From Mesaphorura yosii (taxonomy: Eukaryota > Arthropoda > Collembola > Poduromorpha > Tullbergiidae), in contig WIXG01000082.1 of the NCBI GenBank assembly GCA_009869945.1, positions 1-64,000 of the forward strand: 64,000 nt of DNA, in the 5' to 3' direction. Shown here piece after piece: positions 35,690-48,268 of the stretch (position 1 is the first letter of the stretch; every line of letters starts with the position of its first letter). The notes under the pieces are model-generated. The model searched no databases, was not told where the DNA came from, and worked only from the letters and a program-made list of their open reading frames with translations. A program made the position numbers and the translations under genes.

Positions 35690-37952
35690 TTTCTTTTTCG
35701 CTGACGCTGACAGACACTTCACTTCTGCTAAGACCTGGAAAGTTCAAGAAGAGCAGAATAGAGCACTTAATTGTCGAGTTACCAAATACCACACCCGCAT
35801 GCGGTCGCGCACCACTAAGCGTTTTATTCATGAACTTGGAGAACATTAACCTTTTCATTACAAGGGCTTTAACTTTGAATGAGTATCAACGACGGGCACT
35901 AAGGCTCCGTTAATAATAGCACGCTACTGCTGCCAAATGATTAATGGGGTAAATTTTCGTACCAACTACCAATAACTTGATTGATCAGATCATTGATCAA
36001 CCTTGTTAATTCGCTTAATTAGCCCAATTAGCTTATTTAGCAAGCTTAGCCTTACCTCACTTATCCTGTCAATCCTGTGCGATTACTGATGAGATGGTGG
36101 ACGTGACGCTCACGACGACGCAATAACTTATTCTTCCAGCTTCGCTTCGGGTTAGAATCAAATCGTAGAATTAAATGCAAGATGAGAAAGAGAGCAGTTC
36201 ACAGTTAGCACAAAGTTAACTTAAACGAGATAGCGGAGAAGGGAGTTGAGACTCAGGAGATGAGTCACTAATGCTCGTATAAAGCTGTACTAAATGCTAA
36301 CCTTAACTACTAGACCAGAGACCACTGTTAAGTTCAAGTAACTAAAGCAACCTTTATCCGAGGTAAATGGCTACACTGCTCCACTGCTTCTTGCTGCTCC
36401 TGTTGCAGTGAATTGAACTTTAGTTGATGATCAAGCAATTTCTTTCTTTCGATGACACTACTACGAAGTTCAGCTGCGCTGTTGCTGTTCTCTGTGTTGT
36501 GCCTGCCTATCTCTGTACGTTTTCCTCTTTCCTTCAAAACATGTCACATAAGAATGGTTCTACCAAATGGTTCTACGTTGTTGTCGAGCATTCTGCAGTT
36601 CGTACATAATTCTGGCTATACCTCTGTTAAAGTTTGTGCATATGATGCATGCCTTGCCCATGTACTTCTTTATCTCACCACGAGCCCGTTGCAAATACGC
36701 AAAACTAAGAACTGAGCACCGAACGAATATGACCATAACCATAGGCCGTAGTCTTTGAGCTTCATTGCATTAATACAGCCTGCAATGATTAACTGACCTT
36801 TGTTGCATTGCATTGTGCTGGATGCTGGATTTGCTTGTGGAGTGAGGGTGATGCATGCTATCCGGTAAACTTGGAATGGGCTTGGACTTTAAATGCACAA
36901 GTAAAGAAATTAAAGTACAGCAAAGCCGACAAAACTTTCCGCACCTCGTCGGTCTGAATCAGAATTGTCCACAAAAACGCCCATTCAGGCACGAGTCGAT
37001 GGCGTGAGCATGAATAATACTTAATACGCATTGCTATTGCATTCATTGAAATCGAGAGATGAACGCAATGAATATGAAACGATGGAGTCGACCCCAGCTC
37101 CATTGACATTATCAGCCATATGACATTGCGCTTTTCTGCAGGCTTCACGAACGCAAATGCAGTGAAAGTCAGGCCAGGTGAAAGCGCTTTAAATTATTTC
37201 ACCGACGTCATCGAGTTCAAATCCTTGGGATTGGAGAACACACTTTCTGATTGGGCATTTCATCTTAGGAAAATGTCGATGATGTTTCATTGGTACTTTG
37301 ACACAGACAGGCTGGAAGCCGCGCCTGAATCACAGCCTGGTTCTGGCTGGGTGATTTGACGGATGCTGCCACGCCTGCACAACTTCGGACGAGGGCCCTG
37401 GAATTGCATAAATCACAGTAATGCTATTTTTCTCGATCATATTTCTGCGGTGCGCCTACTTAGTTTCCGTTAGTGAGAAAAAATAATTGACAACATAAAG
37501 TCATACGCGTTCGCGTCTACAAAAAAGACGTTTGAGATCTTTGTTGCACGTTCGCAAGCAACTTTGAATGCTCACAAGAGACAGCAAGAAGCTAGCAAGT
37601 ATCAAGCGCGGCAGTGTATAAATTCGTACGTCCTGCGTCATTGAATCATTTCGAGCAAAGATCTAAAATGCAGACAAGTACGCAATTATTGAGTAATTCA
37701 GGTAATCTTTACTATTAATTAATTAAACAGAAGTTGGGCTCTTTGTATAATGACATTCCGTCAGTATTGAAAGGGGGAAACATTTCAGTGAACTTCAATC
37801 GCGGTAAGTAAAACCACAATTATCTTTGAGGATACACCGGTGCCGGCTAAAAAGACAACTGAACCATAATAATTGCCCAAAACAGGGGAGAGCTCTCACA
37901 ATTGTCAGTGAAATCACTTTTAGTGTGACGATCTGACGATCAGAAAGCAAAT
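35690..37952. other. Divergent promoter region, LAMP and PHF20-like gene
   Basis: No gene identified in 2.3 kb. An inverted repeat TTGATCA...TGATCAA lies at about 35990-36010. A TATAAAT box (37617-37623) with an arthropod-type initiator candidate (TCATTT, about 37645) lies about 330 bp before the PHF20-like ATG. Open frames at 36424-36758 and 36858-37359 have no recognisable domains. Confidence 0.4.
37617..37650 (+). promoter_or_regulatory. Candidate TATA/initiator core promoter
   Basis: TATAAAT is followed about 28 bp later by TCATTT, the spacing expected for TATA and Inr. It most simply serves the PHF20-like gene, with a 5' UTR of about 300 nt; the short frame starting ATGCAGACAAG (37669) would then be an upstream ORF or lie in an intron. 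Confidence 0.4.
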
Positions 37953-40900
37953 ATGGCGACCCTGAAAGAGGAGACGAAAGAAACGTGCGCCGTGGAAGAT
38001 GACAACAATCAGAACATTAGCGGCAGTGGTGACGGCGATGGTGTAGATGTTCAGAGCAAGAACGCGGAAAGTAATGACACCGGAGCAGAACCCGGTACCA
38101 ACAAAGGTGATACAAAAAATGACGACTACGACAAAGAGAAGAAAGGCGAAGGCGGTCCTCTAAATGCACAAGGAACATCGGACAAAACTTCACCGTCAGC
38201 GGGCACTAGCCATGCCGCTGCAGCTGGCGAACCCAAAGTTATTAAGAAGGTAAGCAAGCAATAGCAATAGGCAACGATTTCATGGAATACTGCTATTACA
38301 GAATACTTGTATTTGAATTTGATCACTTACCGGTGCATTTGTTTAGGGGGATCAAGTCATAACTTCTTATGTAGATGAAAAAACTGGGAAAATTGCAGCT
38401 TACGAAATCGGAATCAAGTTAGAAGTGAGCGATTTTTCCCAGCCTCCGAAATGGTTTCCGGCTAGAGTTGTAGAACTTGATGCTGGAGAACATGAAATCC
38501 GCGTTCATTTTGACAACTGGTCCACTAGATTCGATGAATGGATAAAGATGGATAGTAATCGCCTAAGGCCAGCTCCCAATACTAATATTGTGAAGTAAGC
38601 GAGTTTGAACGCCAACCAGCAATTCATTTGTCGAATTTGGCCATTTTCTCTAAATCTCTATCTCTAAAATGATTATTAGAACCACCTTCAAGGTTGGCGA
38701 GAAAGTGGAAGCCATCTGGGGCATGGATGGTCAAAGGTACCCCGGAGAAATCTTGAGTGTTCTACCCAATGGTGTGTTTTACTGTCGCTTAACAGCAATC
38801 TCACTTAAATTTCATGAAATTATGACAGTAACATTGTTTCTAGACTACTACCAAGTACTATTTGATGATGGCATACGATACAAGAAGAAGTACAACCAAA
38901 TTTTCAAGTTGAAGATGTCTACTCGTGGAAGCACTGGACGCCTTTCCGGAGATGGCGCACCGGCGATGCCTCCTACGGCACACCCTAAACTTACAAAGCC
39001 ACTACCAAAATTAACACCGGCGCCTTTTCTTCTTGGGAATTCAGATGGAAATAAATTTAATCAGCAGCCTGTCTCAGCTTTACCACCCAATGTGCCCCTT
39101 CTCGCAAATGCGGCTCCAGCAAAAGGAAAGCGTGTCGAACGGCCACCAATGGGTGGGCCGCTTGCGGTACAAATGAAAGACCGAACACACCAAAGCATTT
39201 CACCACTCCCAGCGACCCAGACGCCTTCAACACCGAAATCTAGTTTGTCTGCCCCTACCGAACTCGGCAAACGAAGACGAACTGTCCAAAATTACTCTCA
39301 GCTTCTAAATCCTAATCTTCGATTGTCTCCGCCGCCGAATAGTCCGAACGCGGGCGGCTCATCAAGGAGGCGAACCTCCAGTAAAATAGTTGAAGAGCAG
39401 GATGGGATAGAGACACAAGGCGGGGAGAAGGCATTAAAATCCAACAAGGCTCTTCAACTCCATCAGGGACGGAAATCAGTTGCAAGCCCAGAGGAAATTT
39501 TTGGTACTAAAAAGAGTCGAGCAAAGTTTGGTGGCGTAAGGAAGTCTCTACATGCCACACCAGGAGAGGCGCCTTCTGAAGTAAGCTCAGATGTGAGGCT
39601 GGAAAATCAGCCATCGACACAAAGTTCGACCGACGTAAGTTGTTCTGCTCTTATAACTATAACTAACTTACAGTCACGTAGAGTGCTTTCTAAAAATTGA
39701 CCAATGAATCTGAATCAGTTAGTAACTTCAGTTGCTCTATTTCAAATCTAGCCTACTCCCACTTCCAGCGGGACAACCCCAGACACTTTGTTGCATTCGA
39801 AAAGAAAAAGAACGATTCACGATTATTCTATGCTCGTCAAGTCGAGAATTCCGAAATCATTTGAAATTGAGAGTGATTCACCTCCAAAAACAACCAGAAG
39901 GAGACGGCGGAATCTTACTTCAAATGAGCAAGAACAAGCTATCGATTCTCCAACTCCGTCCATTTATAAAGCCCAGGATGACATCAGTACACAAAATGAG
40001 GGTGTTCCGGAACAACAGGCAGAGACAACATCCATCGACTCGGCTTCTGCGAAAGTTCGTACGAAGGCTAAGATTGACGAACAAAAAACAGATCACCTCT
40101 CGACTGACTTCTCTCAGCCGTCGTCTCCAAAACGAGCTCTGGTTAAACAAGCTCCGGTTTTGACCGAATTTGATATGTTTGCACCAAAGAAGAAGAACGT
40201 ATTTCCGTACCGCCACCTGTCCAAGTCAATTAGCAAAGAAAATTCTGGCCCCGGTTCGAATGATGTCGAGCAATGTCGAATCCCTATCGGTCGGAACACT
40301 GCTGCAGCGAAACAGCAACGGCGCACCGGAGACAGTGACGAGGAAGAATTCTTGGACAATACAGGATATGAACTAAGAGAAAACAGTGCGGAGGAAAGGG
40401 ATTCAGACCTACAGTCAGTGGCACAACCACCTCCCATCATAATTAGAAGACCGGGCCGGCCTTTCAAAAAGAATAAACCACCACCAGGACACTGGAGTTA
40501 TGGAATTCCAGTTAGCGATGCAACCACTTCCACTTTTGGGTCTGGTACACCTTCCACCGATCAACAATTGAAGACCAGCCCTCCCGTGGCGCATCATTCC
40601 GCCTCTAGATTAATGAAGAACTTAAAAGTACCAATTATACTATCTCCTAGCACAGGTCAAGAGTCAAGCGAGCTTCTGAGCGGGCTTACTAGTGCTAAAA
40701 TTGAGAAATTGCAAAGGAAGTTGCTCGAAAATGACACTGGATTCACTCTTGAGTTCGAGCCGCTGCTTAAGGATGCAAGTGTAGATGTAATCAACTGCGC
40801 CTGTGGATTAACAGATGAACATGGTTTCATGATACAGGTAATGGAATGGAACATAAATCTTATGTCATTCTTTTGGTCCTGAAGAACAAACCTATCCAAA

Positions 40901-42600
40901 ATTATTATAGCTGTGCTTTTGGCGTTACGGGTATTTCAATTTTTTTCTTAGTGCGAGTTCTGCCACTGTTGGCAACATGGAAGCTGTCACGGCTTTACTG
41001 AAGATTCAGAGATGCCTATTTTTTATGTTTGTGAAACCTGCCGATTTCCATTCCACACGAGAGAATCGCTGAAATATGAATGGAACCAAGAATTCAAGCG
41101 GAAAGGTCGCTTGCCGAGGTAAGAAACACAATCTAGTACAGTTCTTAGTTGTTACCATTCCTGAAGCCCTGAAGCTATAATGTAAATATGGCATTTGACA
41201 AAGGCTCACACTGGGAATGGAACGCGACGAAGAGCTTGAACACATGATACTGGAATCTTCTGAGCTTCAGGATCGACTTTATCAAATTTTGGATATTATT
41301 TACTCCAATCGAGTTAAACTGCATATTGCAAACAAGATGCCGGAGCACCCGAAGATTTATCAATGGGACAAGCCATCAATATCCACTGGTGATGACTTGA
41401 AAATGAGGCTGTACAAAAAGGTTTATAAGCCTGTCCTGAGAAGACTACTGTATTATCACGGTCACGATGAAGGATACAAACAACAGTTGATTCAAAAAGT
41501 TGAAAGACGATTTAACCCAAACGCTGCTCCAGCTTCATCGTTTCCAGTGGATGAAACTCCACAACCGAGTGAGAGCACCATCACTACAGGTCCCAGCTGC
41601 GAAGGTACGGACAACCTCAACATGGCGAAACTAGAAGAGATCACAGGCGAAGAGAATTCATGTTCATCGTCAGTTGAATCCGAAGTGAAGCAAGTTTTGG
41701 ACCACATTATAACAAAGATTGAGAGCACGATTTCAATCAAGCAAGAGGAGCAAGATCTTGAGCCGCCAAAAGCGGAAACAGCTACACGACCAACAGAACT
41801 AAATTTACTTGGTGAAGCTGCAGAAACTTTAGAAAAGGACATCGAATCCGAAAAGAAGGGCCAAACACCATTGGTAGACGACTTGAGCATGCTAGGCAAC
41901 ATTGGAGAACTCACGTCAAAGTCCGATCCTGCAATAGATGATTTGTTATTAAGCATTTTCAACGATCCAGACTTTGAAAAATCTTTTGACGCTCCAATGG
42001 CTGCTGGTGCAGATGCTGCGGAAGCATTCACAATCAAGGAATTGATGCCAGCTCCTCCAGTTACAACGTGCGTCATTTTTACTATCCCAGTAATGGCTGG
42101 GTCACACTTTTGCTCTAAATTTCTCATTACTGGGTTTTGTTTTTAGACCTGCTATTGTTCCAACTCTTGAACGTATCACACCAGATATGTGTCGAGCAAA
42201 TCTTCTGAATCACATCGAAGACCAACAAAATTTGGTAGACCATTGCTTGGAGTTGGTGGAAAATAAGATCAAATGTGAGTTTAATATTTTATGCGTTCTC
42301 AATTTGCCTTATGTTGTATGATGCAACATTCATGGAAAATTAACATCTGAAAGTAATTTTGCGAACATTTCTAATTTAGCGATGGAAGAAGCGAGACAGC
42401 GAGGAATCCCAACGTCGCACTGGGACAATGTACAGCTTATGCAGCTCCAGGCGGACGTGAGGACACTTTTGTCAGCCTTCGACCTATTGAAAGGCATGCC
42501 GGTTTCAAGCAACTCTCAATCCATGTCTAATGGCCAGTCTCCAGGAAATGAGAATGACCCCAACGTGATTCCAGTGTCGCTGCGAGCGATATCAATGTAA
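37953..42600 (+). CDS. PHF20/PHF20L1/MBD-R2-like Tudor-PHD chromatin protein (NSL complex)
   Basis: Nine exons (37953-38249, 38347-38594, 38680-38771, 38844-39634, 39752-40837, 40952-41118, 41204-42067, 42147-42274, 42380-42600) give 1297 residues. Members of this family are subunits of the MOF-containing NSL histone acetyltransferase complex and read methylated lysines. Residues 1-99 are acidic and low-complexity. An MBT/Tudor-like domain follows (about 105-180: WFPARVVELDAGEHEIRVHF, FDNWSTRFDEWI), then a second Tudor (about 183-235: KVGEKVEAIWGMDGQRYPGE). Middle regions are disordered, with an AT-hook-like RRPGRPFKKNK. The PHD finger begins at C825-x-C827 and continues CEFCHCWQHGSCHG...CETC. 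The C-terminal region is Glu-rich and helical. The intron before the last-but-one exon uses a GTGCGT donor. No THAP or MBD domain, present in fly MBD-R2, is seen. Confidence 0.9.
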
Positions 42601-42936
42601 TTATCTTGTTCAATTTAGTATTTGGAGTACTTGCAGAACCGGACTGGACTAATAAGTCTGTTTAGTTTTCTTTTTTGTTACGCGTGTTGTAAATAAATTG
42701 ACGTATTCTTACTCAAGAAATCCACGGGACCTGCTTATCATCATTATCAAATAATCTTATTAGTTCGTCCCACGACACACTGGACAGGCAACATAAATGC
42801 AGGAAAGGTTAATGTTAAATCGCTAAGGTGGTTGTTACACAAAAGGGTATTAGTATTACAACTTCAGTTGGAAAACAAAGAACTACCAGTAGCAAAGTTG
42901 AAGTAGCAAATGTATTAGGACATTAAATGCAATTTA
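42601..42936. other. Convergent 3' region, PHF20-like gene and CCT4
   Basis: AATAAA at 42692-42697 ends the plus-strand gene. The CCT4 poly(A) signal overlaps its own stop codon at about 42933-42938. The two transcripts may therefore end without overlapping. Confidence 0.55.
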
Positions 42937-45243
42937 TTAATGCATGGAGTTCACCTGAAAGAAGAATGAGATATGATCAACACACCATCAAACAGTGCTT
43001 AACTTATAACTTCAACGATTATATCAAGCAACTTACAACGTCGTCGATCTTCAGAATACTTGCAACAGTTTCAGTGGCTAAGCTGATGACAGACAACGTG
43101 ACCAGCAGTGGCTGCACAACGTTGTCATCCATGATGTTGGCAATTGCTCCCTTCTTCACGTTTAGCCCAGCACTCTTTGATCCCTCTGCATGAAGTTTCC
43201 TGAGCTCAGTTACTGTATTTATAGCACTCATTCCAGCGTTCTCCGCCAATGTCAACGGAATCACTTCTAAGGCTTCGGCGAAAGCTCTACATCACGAACA
43301 AGAATTCCAATTTAATGAAATCAAGCTTGCTAAATATGAAGAATTGGTGATTTTTTCTCATACTTGTAACAATACGCGTCGACACCCGTCAATGTTAGCG
43401 CGTGCTGATTCAGACGGACGGAGAGTTCTACCTCAGGAGCCCCACCTCCAGCGATTACGCCCCTGGAAATAGAAAATGACATTAGTGAGAACGTAAGAAG
43501 TGAAACCGAAAATGAAGATGGAAGAAGTCTTACCGCTCCTTGACCAAGCATCTGACAACGCAGAGTGCATCATGGAGAGATCTTTCCGCTTCATTCAAGA
43601 CCAACTTGTTACTTCCTCGGACCAAAATTGACACAGTTTGACCGGGCTTGCTAATTCCGGAAATGCGAACTAATTTGCTTCCGCTTGTATGGATTTCTTC
43701 AGCTAGTTCAGCGGTGCTCAGATTCTCAGCAGTGAAATGGTCCAGACTTGCGATTGGACGGCAGCCCAGAGTTTTGCAGATGAATTCAATGTCCTCGCGT
43801 TCAATGTCGTTGATCGTCATAATTTTCAGCTTGTCTAAGAAATGTTGGGCCAAATCGTTCAAAGAATCCCTCAAGATTGACTTTTGGATTAAAAGCACAT
43901 TGCAACCAGAAGCCTTAATTTGCTTAACGATGTTCAAAATGTAGTTTCTTTCTTCGCGCAACACACGATCCATTTGCGAATAGTCGGAGACTATTATATT
44001 CATGTCCATCTGAAATAAAATTCGTCAAATTGTGTCTAAAATCTTTGGTTAGTCATTATAACTTGTATGATGGACATCTCACTAACGTCTGTCTTTGGCG
44101 GAGAGATACAAAACTGCACTAGTCCAATCTTAGCCTTCTCAATTCGCTTGGGTCCACTAATAACGTGTCGTTTCAGCAATAAACCTTCAACCAATTCAGT
44201 ATCCTCAACAGTGCCTCCTAGGACCGTTGTTACTTTGATATCCTGTAGCAATAGTTATGGTGCAATTTGTTCATAAAATATTTTGCCTGAAGTGCTTTGT
44301 ACCTGAAGGTCAATGCTTTTCGGTGTTTTTGGATCATAGACTCTAAAAACTGCATCCACTGCAATTGGAGCCAACAAGCTGGATTGTTGCGAGACAACTT
44401 TCGAATTCAGCGAAGTCGACGCGCATTTGGTTATCGTTTCTTTGTCATTAATATCAACCGGTGTAGATACCTGTTCCAGCAAGTTGTATATTACATTTTG
44501 TAACTTCGTTCCTACTAGGGTAAACAGTAAGGTTTTACCAACCTCATTCCTTAAGATCTCAATACATTTAGCTCCAGCTGAACGAAACCCTTCAGCAATT
44601 GCTGTCGGATGAAGACCCTTTGTTAGCAATTTTTCAGCGGCTTCCAACAAGCTTCCTGCTAATACCACAACTGATGTCGTGCCGTCGCCAGCCTCCACGT
44701 CTTGCGCCTTCGACAGTTCCACAAGCTGGAATTCAAGAATTAATTTTTAATGATCGTATATTATGCATGTTTAACACATTGCAAAACGAAGCAAGTTACT
44801 TACCATTTGAGCCGCCGGGTGGATGACATGCATCTCCTTAAGAATGGTTGCGCCGTCATTCGTAATTGTAACTTCACCTTTGGGGTCTTGAATCTGAAAA
44901 AGCAAGTGTACGATAAATCAAGTCACGTTCTTGTTATCCTCGTCACTTCATATCTCTGCTCCGGAAGGAATACATATTGGCCTACCATTTTATCCATTCC
45001 CCTTGGGCCCAAACTTGTACGAATCGCATCAGCAACGGCTGCAACAAAGAACCGATGGTCATTTCATTTCTCAAAGGCTTATCTGACAGCTCTGAATTAA
45101 GACTAATCTATAATCTTACCCTTAGCTGCGATGATGTTACTTGTTCTAATGTCATCAGGCTTTGATTTATCTTTATACGCCCTCACATCATTGCGCTTGG
45201 ATGCAGCACCGCCAACTTTCGTTGCACCGCCTTTCTCAACCAT
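42937..45243 (-). CDS. CCT4: T-complex protein 1 subunit delta (CCT4)
   Basis: Ten minus-strand exons (45243-45120, 45038-44986, 44893-44804, 44725-44543, 44470-44303, 44242-44087, 44009-43534, 43462-43364, 43286-43037, 42954-42937) give 538 residues; human CCT4 is 539. CCT4 is one of eight subunits of the cytosolic TRiC chaperonin that folds actin, tubulin and WD-repeat proteins. Typical motifs are present: [23 protein letters not shown], the ATPase motif [21 protein letters not shown], and the C-terminal [16 protein letters not shown]. Subunit identity rests on delta-specific stretches such as [20 protein letters not shown] and [14 protein letters not shown]. The last exon is only 18 nt (VNSMH-stop); without it the reading would run into intron sequence. 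The stop codon overlaps an AATAAA. Confidence 0.96.
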
Positions 45244-46201
45244 TTTAAACTCAGAATTAGATTATTGAATGAAGATTACCGACAGAGCAATGCGCAAAAA
45301 TCAAATCAAGATTAGCAACAATTAGTGAATGCAAAAAAGGAATGAACTTGACTTCAATGCAAAGCTATACCCAAGTGCTAGCAGTAAGAATGTTCACGAA
45401 CAAAAGCCGATGAGGAATTGCATGCAAAACCCATTTAAACATTAGCAGAGACAGAACTCATCAAGGAATGGACAAGGACTGAGTACCAGAGTGTAGAACG
45501 GTGTTCTCGGTTCCACCAAGCGTGAGCAAGAAGGACAACAAAGAGAAGAAGGCGCACACAAAAGCCGGTGGAAGTGGAAGTTGAAGACTGCATTCACCAC
45601 TTCTCTGCTCGTTGAACAGCGGCAACGGCGGGCAGTAATTTGTGTGCATAATCAACAGCAGTTGATAACCAAGTTAAGAATAACGTACAGATAAAGTAAA
45701 CCCTTAACCTGCCCATCGCAAGACTGCATGATTTACTGCAATAGGTAAGTCAGATTAGATTGATTCTGGATCTGGAATTTTGAAGACACATGTTGCACGT
45801 TACTACGCATTGTTTACTAATTTTCGTACGCAACTCACCCCACCAGACAGATTTAATGTTGTCGATTTATTACATTGCAGTCATACACCTGTACCTTCAA
45901 ATTGGTCAAAATTGGTATAAGTGATTGAAGTACAAACTTGGGATTTGGGATGCTTCATTAGTGCAAATAAATTGACAACCATCAACCACTGAAACTTGCC
46001 CGTGCCACTTAACTTCCTGTGGAAGAGTGGAGGGGGATGAACTTGTGTATTTCTGGTACATCGTTTTCTACATAATTTAATCTATCAATGAGTTTCGTTG
46101 ACGTGGTGTGGTTATGTGGTTTATGATTAGGGCAGGACCAGGATAGAGTCTGTTCATCTTGTGATATCTGAGGAACATCCGACAATAATTTACCCCTAGA
46201 A
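45244..46201. other. Divergent promoter region, CCT4 and DTL
   Basis: No coding region recognised in about 960 bp. It must contain the two divergent promoters. I saw no clear TATA box or E2F site. Confidence 0.45.
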
Positions 46202-48268
46202 ATGGATCCTTTACCATCAGCGCTCTTTCGTAGAGAAATGGGTTGGCTGTTGCATACACGTAAGTGTCCCACGTTTGCTCCTGACACATGGCTTTTGTAA
46301 TCCTAAAATGTACAATTTTGTTGCCTAAAGGTCCTTTCGATTATACAAAAGTCATGACATCACTTCATGCGAACCTACAAGACCACATTTCAGTCAAACA
46401 AAATGCTAGCGAGCTTGACCACGATCAAATGTACGTCGACGAGATAGATCCAATTTACAACATGGATTTCTGCTCCGAGAGTAACGCCAGTGTAGTGGCT
46501 GTGGGCTATGAGTCGGGCGCAGTGTCCTTAATAGATACAAACGCAGATGTTAACAAGAAACTTCGTGCCGGTATAAACCATATCTAAAAACAAAAGGCAG
46601 GGTTCACTTACTTGGTCCTAAGAGCTTATGGAATTTTTTAAATTAGTGCATGGGTGTCATGAAAGTGCGATTTTTTCATTGGGTTGGTCACTTCTTAACC
46701 CGAATCAGCTGGTAACCGGTTCTGGAGATCAAAACATCAGAGTATGGGATTGCGGAACCAATTTTCGATTATTGCGAGAATTTCGAGGTCACTCTCGCAC
46801 TGTGAAGAAAGTCGCCTTTCATCCTAGTCAGTCGGGTAGGGATCAAAATACGCTTCAGGAGTGCGGAGGACTGAACATATCGGTCTAATTTCTTAATTGT
46901 TTTCGTCGGTAGATACTCTAGCTTCTGCAGGTCGTGACGGAGCAATTCGCATTTGGGATTTAAGGAGTCACAAAGGCAATGCGGAGAATTACATTACCTA
47001 CGCACATTCTCAGCTGCCAAACAGTAAGTTCCTTCTTCTTAATTCTCTCTACTACTCTCTTCGATCTACAGATTATGGGTCGAGTATCGAGTTGGCAATG
47101 TGTAATTACACTTTAATTAGAAAGACTGAAAATAACAATTGACACCGAAGTTCCTGTGACGGATCTCTTGTTTCAAAACGATTATACCTTAATATCGTGT
47201 GGTTCTCACGACGGGTAAGTTGAATTCGTAAGTATTTCCTAGTTTTCTTCAAGTTATCAGTACAGTTTTTCTGTTTAGATTCATCAAATTTTGGGATTTG
47301 CGAAAAACGTACAAGCAATTGAAGAAGAAGGAGCCTTTCCATACAATTAACTTTCCTTTGAAAGAGCGCGCATGTGTCGGATATTCATCATTATGCCTGG
47401 ACAAAATGAACAATTTATACGCTGCCACAGCTGCGAAGGAAATTTTCAAATTTAATCTTTCGACAGGCGAACAGAAGCCAAGTAAGTAGCCAATTCTTCT
47501 TTTACTTTCATTTGGAGTTCTTAACCTGTAGGTGTTGGCATTCCAGGCTCTGTTTTTGAAAACAACGAAAAAATGGACTTTGACGTGAAAATGAATGTCA
47601 GTTCATGTGGACGCTATTTAGGGTCGGGTTCTAGAAGTGCTTTTGCTCATATTTGGGATACGTGGAACGCGTCTTCTACCCAACCCTTCATGTACTTAGA
47701 GACAGAAGCAAGTGTGGTATCATTTTCGCCTGCCGATCCACTGAAAGTTGTTACTGGCGGTGATGATGGGCGGGTGATAATTTGGAATGCGGATGTAGAA
47801 AGGTTGCATCAGAGGAAGAACACTTTATGCGACAAATACAAGCCTGTAACAAGTTCAATAGCTCGGCCAAATTACTTGCAAATGACTGACAGTATCCCTA
47901 CACATCCGCGATACAGGAAAAAGGAATCAGGAAGACTGTTGCCTGCATTTGATTTGTCTTCCTTACTTACGGATTTGCCCAATGCAGTGATTGATGGAAA
48001 TTATAGCAATACAAGACTTGTTGCAAGAAGTATTCACACACCGAAGCGTCGTTCGTCCATCCTTGCAATGATTCAATCGTCTCCAAGATCTCCGAGGTCT
48101 CCAACGTCAAATTCCACATCACAAAATGTCAAGCGATCATCGCCCATCTCATCCAAATCGACAACCACACCTAAAGCTAAGAGGAGAAAATCTACCCAGT
48201 CAGATTCGCCTTCTATGCAACCGAAGATTATCTCATTCCTGCAACCATTCAGCCAAACCGTTCTTTGA
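46202..48268 (+). CDS. DTL: Denticleless/CDT2-like CRL4 substrate receptor
   Basis: Exons 46202-46259, 46331-46570, 46647-46835, 46913-47023, 47121-47214, 47279-47481 and 47532-48268 give 543 residues. CDT2/DTL is the WD40 DCAF that recruits PCNA-bound substrates such as CDT1 to CUL4-DDB1. The WD repeats show two WDxR motifs used for DDB1 binding (IRIWDLRSH, IKFWDLRK). The segment CVGYSSLCLDKMNN...EIFKFN matches DTL repeat 5-6, and FAHIWDTW and VIIWNADVERLH close the propeller. The tail is Ser/Pro/Lys-rich and shorter than in human (730 aa). Near the C-terminus QPKIISFL fits a degenerate PIP box (Q-x-x-I-x-x-F-L). Exon 7 has two in-frame acceptors 15 nt apart (47532 or 47547). The N-terminal 60 residues are divergent. 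Confidence 0.9.

Noticed and set aside
35616-35858. Open frames on both strands next to the LAMP first exon
   Set aside because: The minus-strand frame differs from the signal-peptide frame that splices correctly; both are likely 5' UTR or chance.
41492-42127. 211-codon frame antisense to the PHF20-like gene
   Set aside because: Antisense shadow of the Glu-rich C-terminal coding exon.
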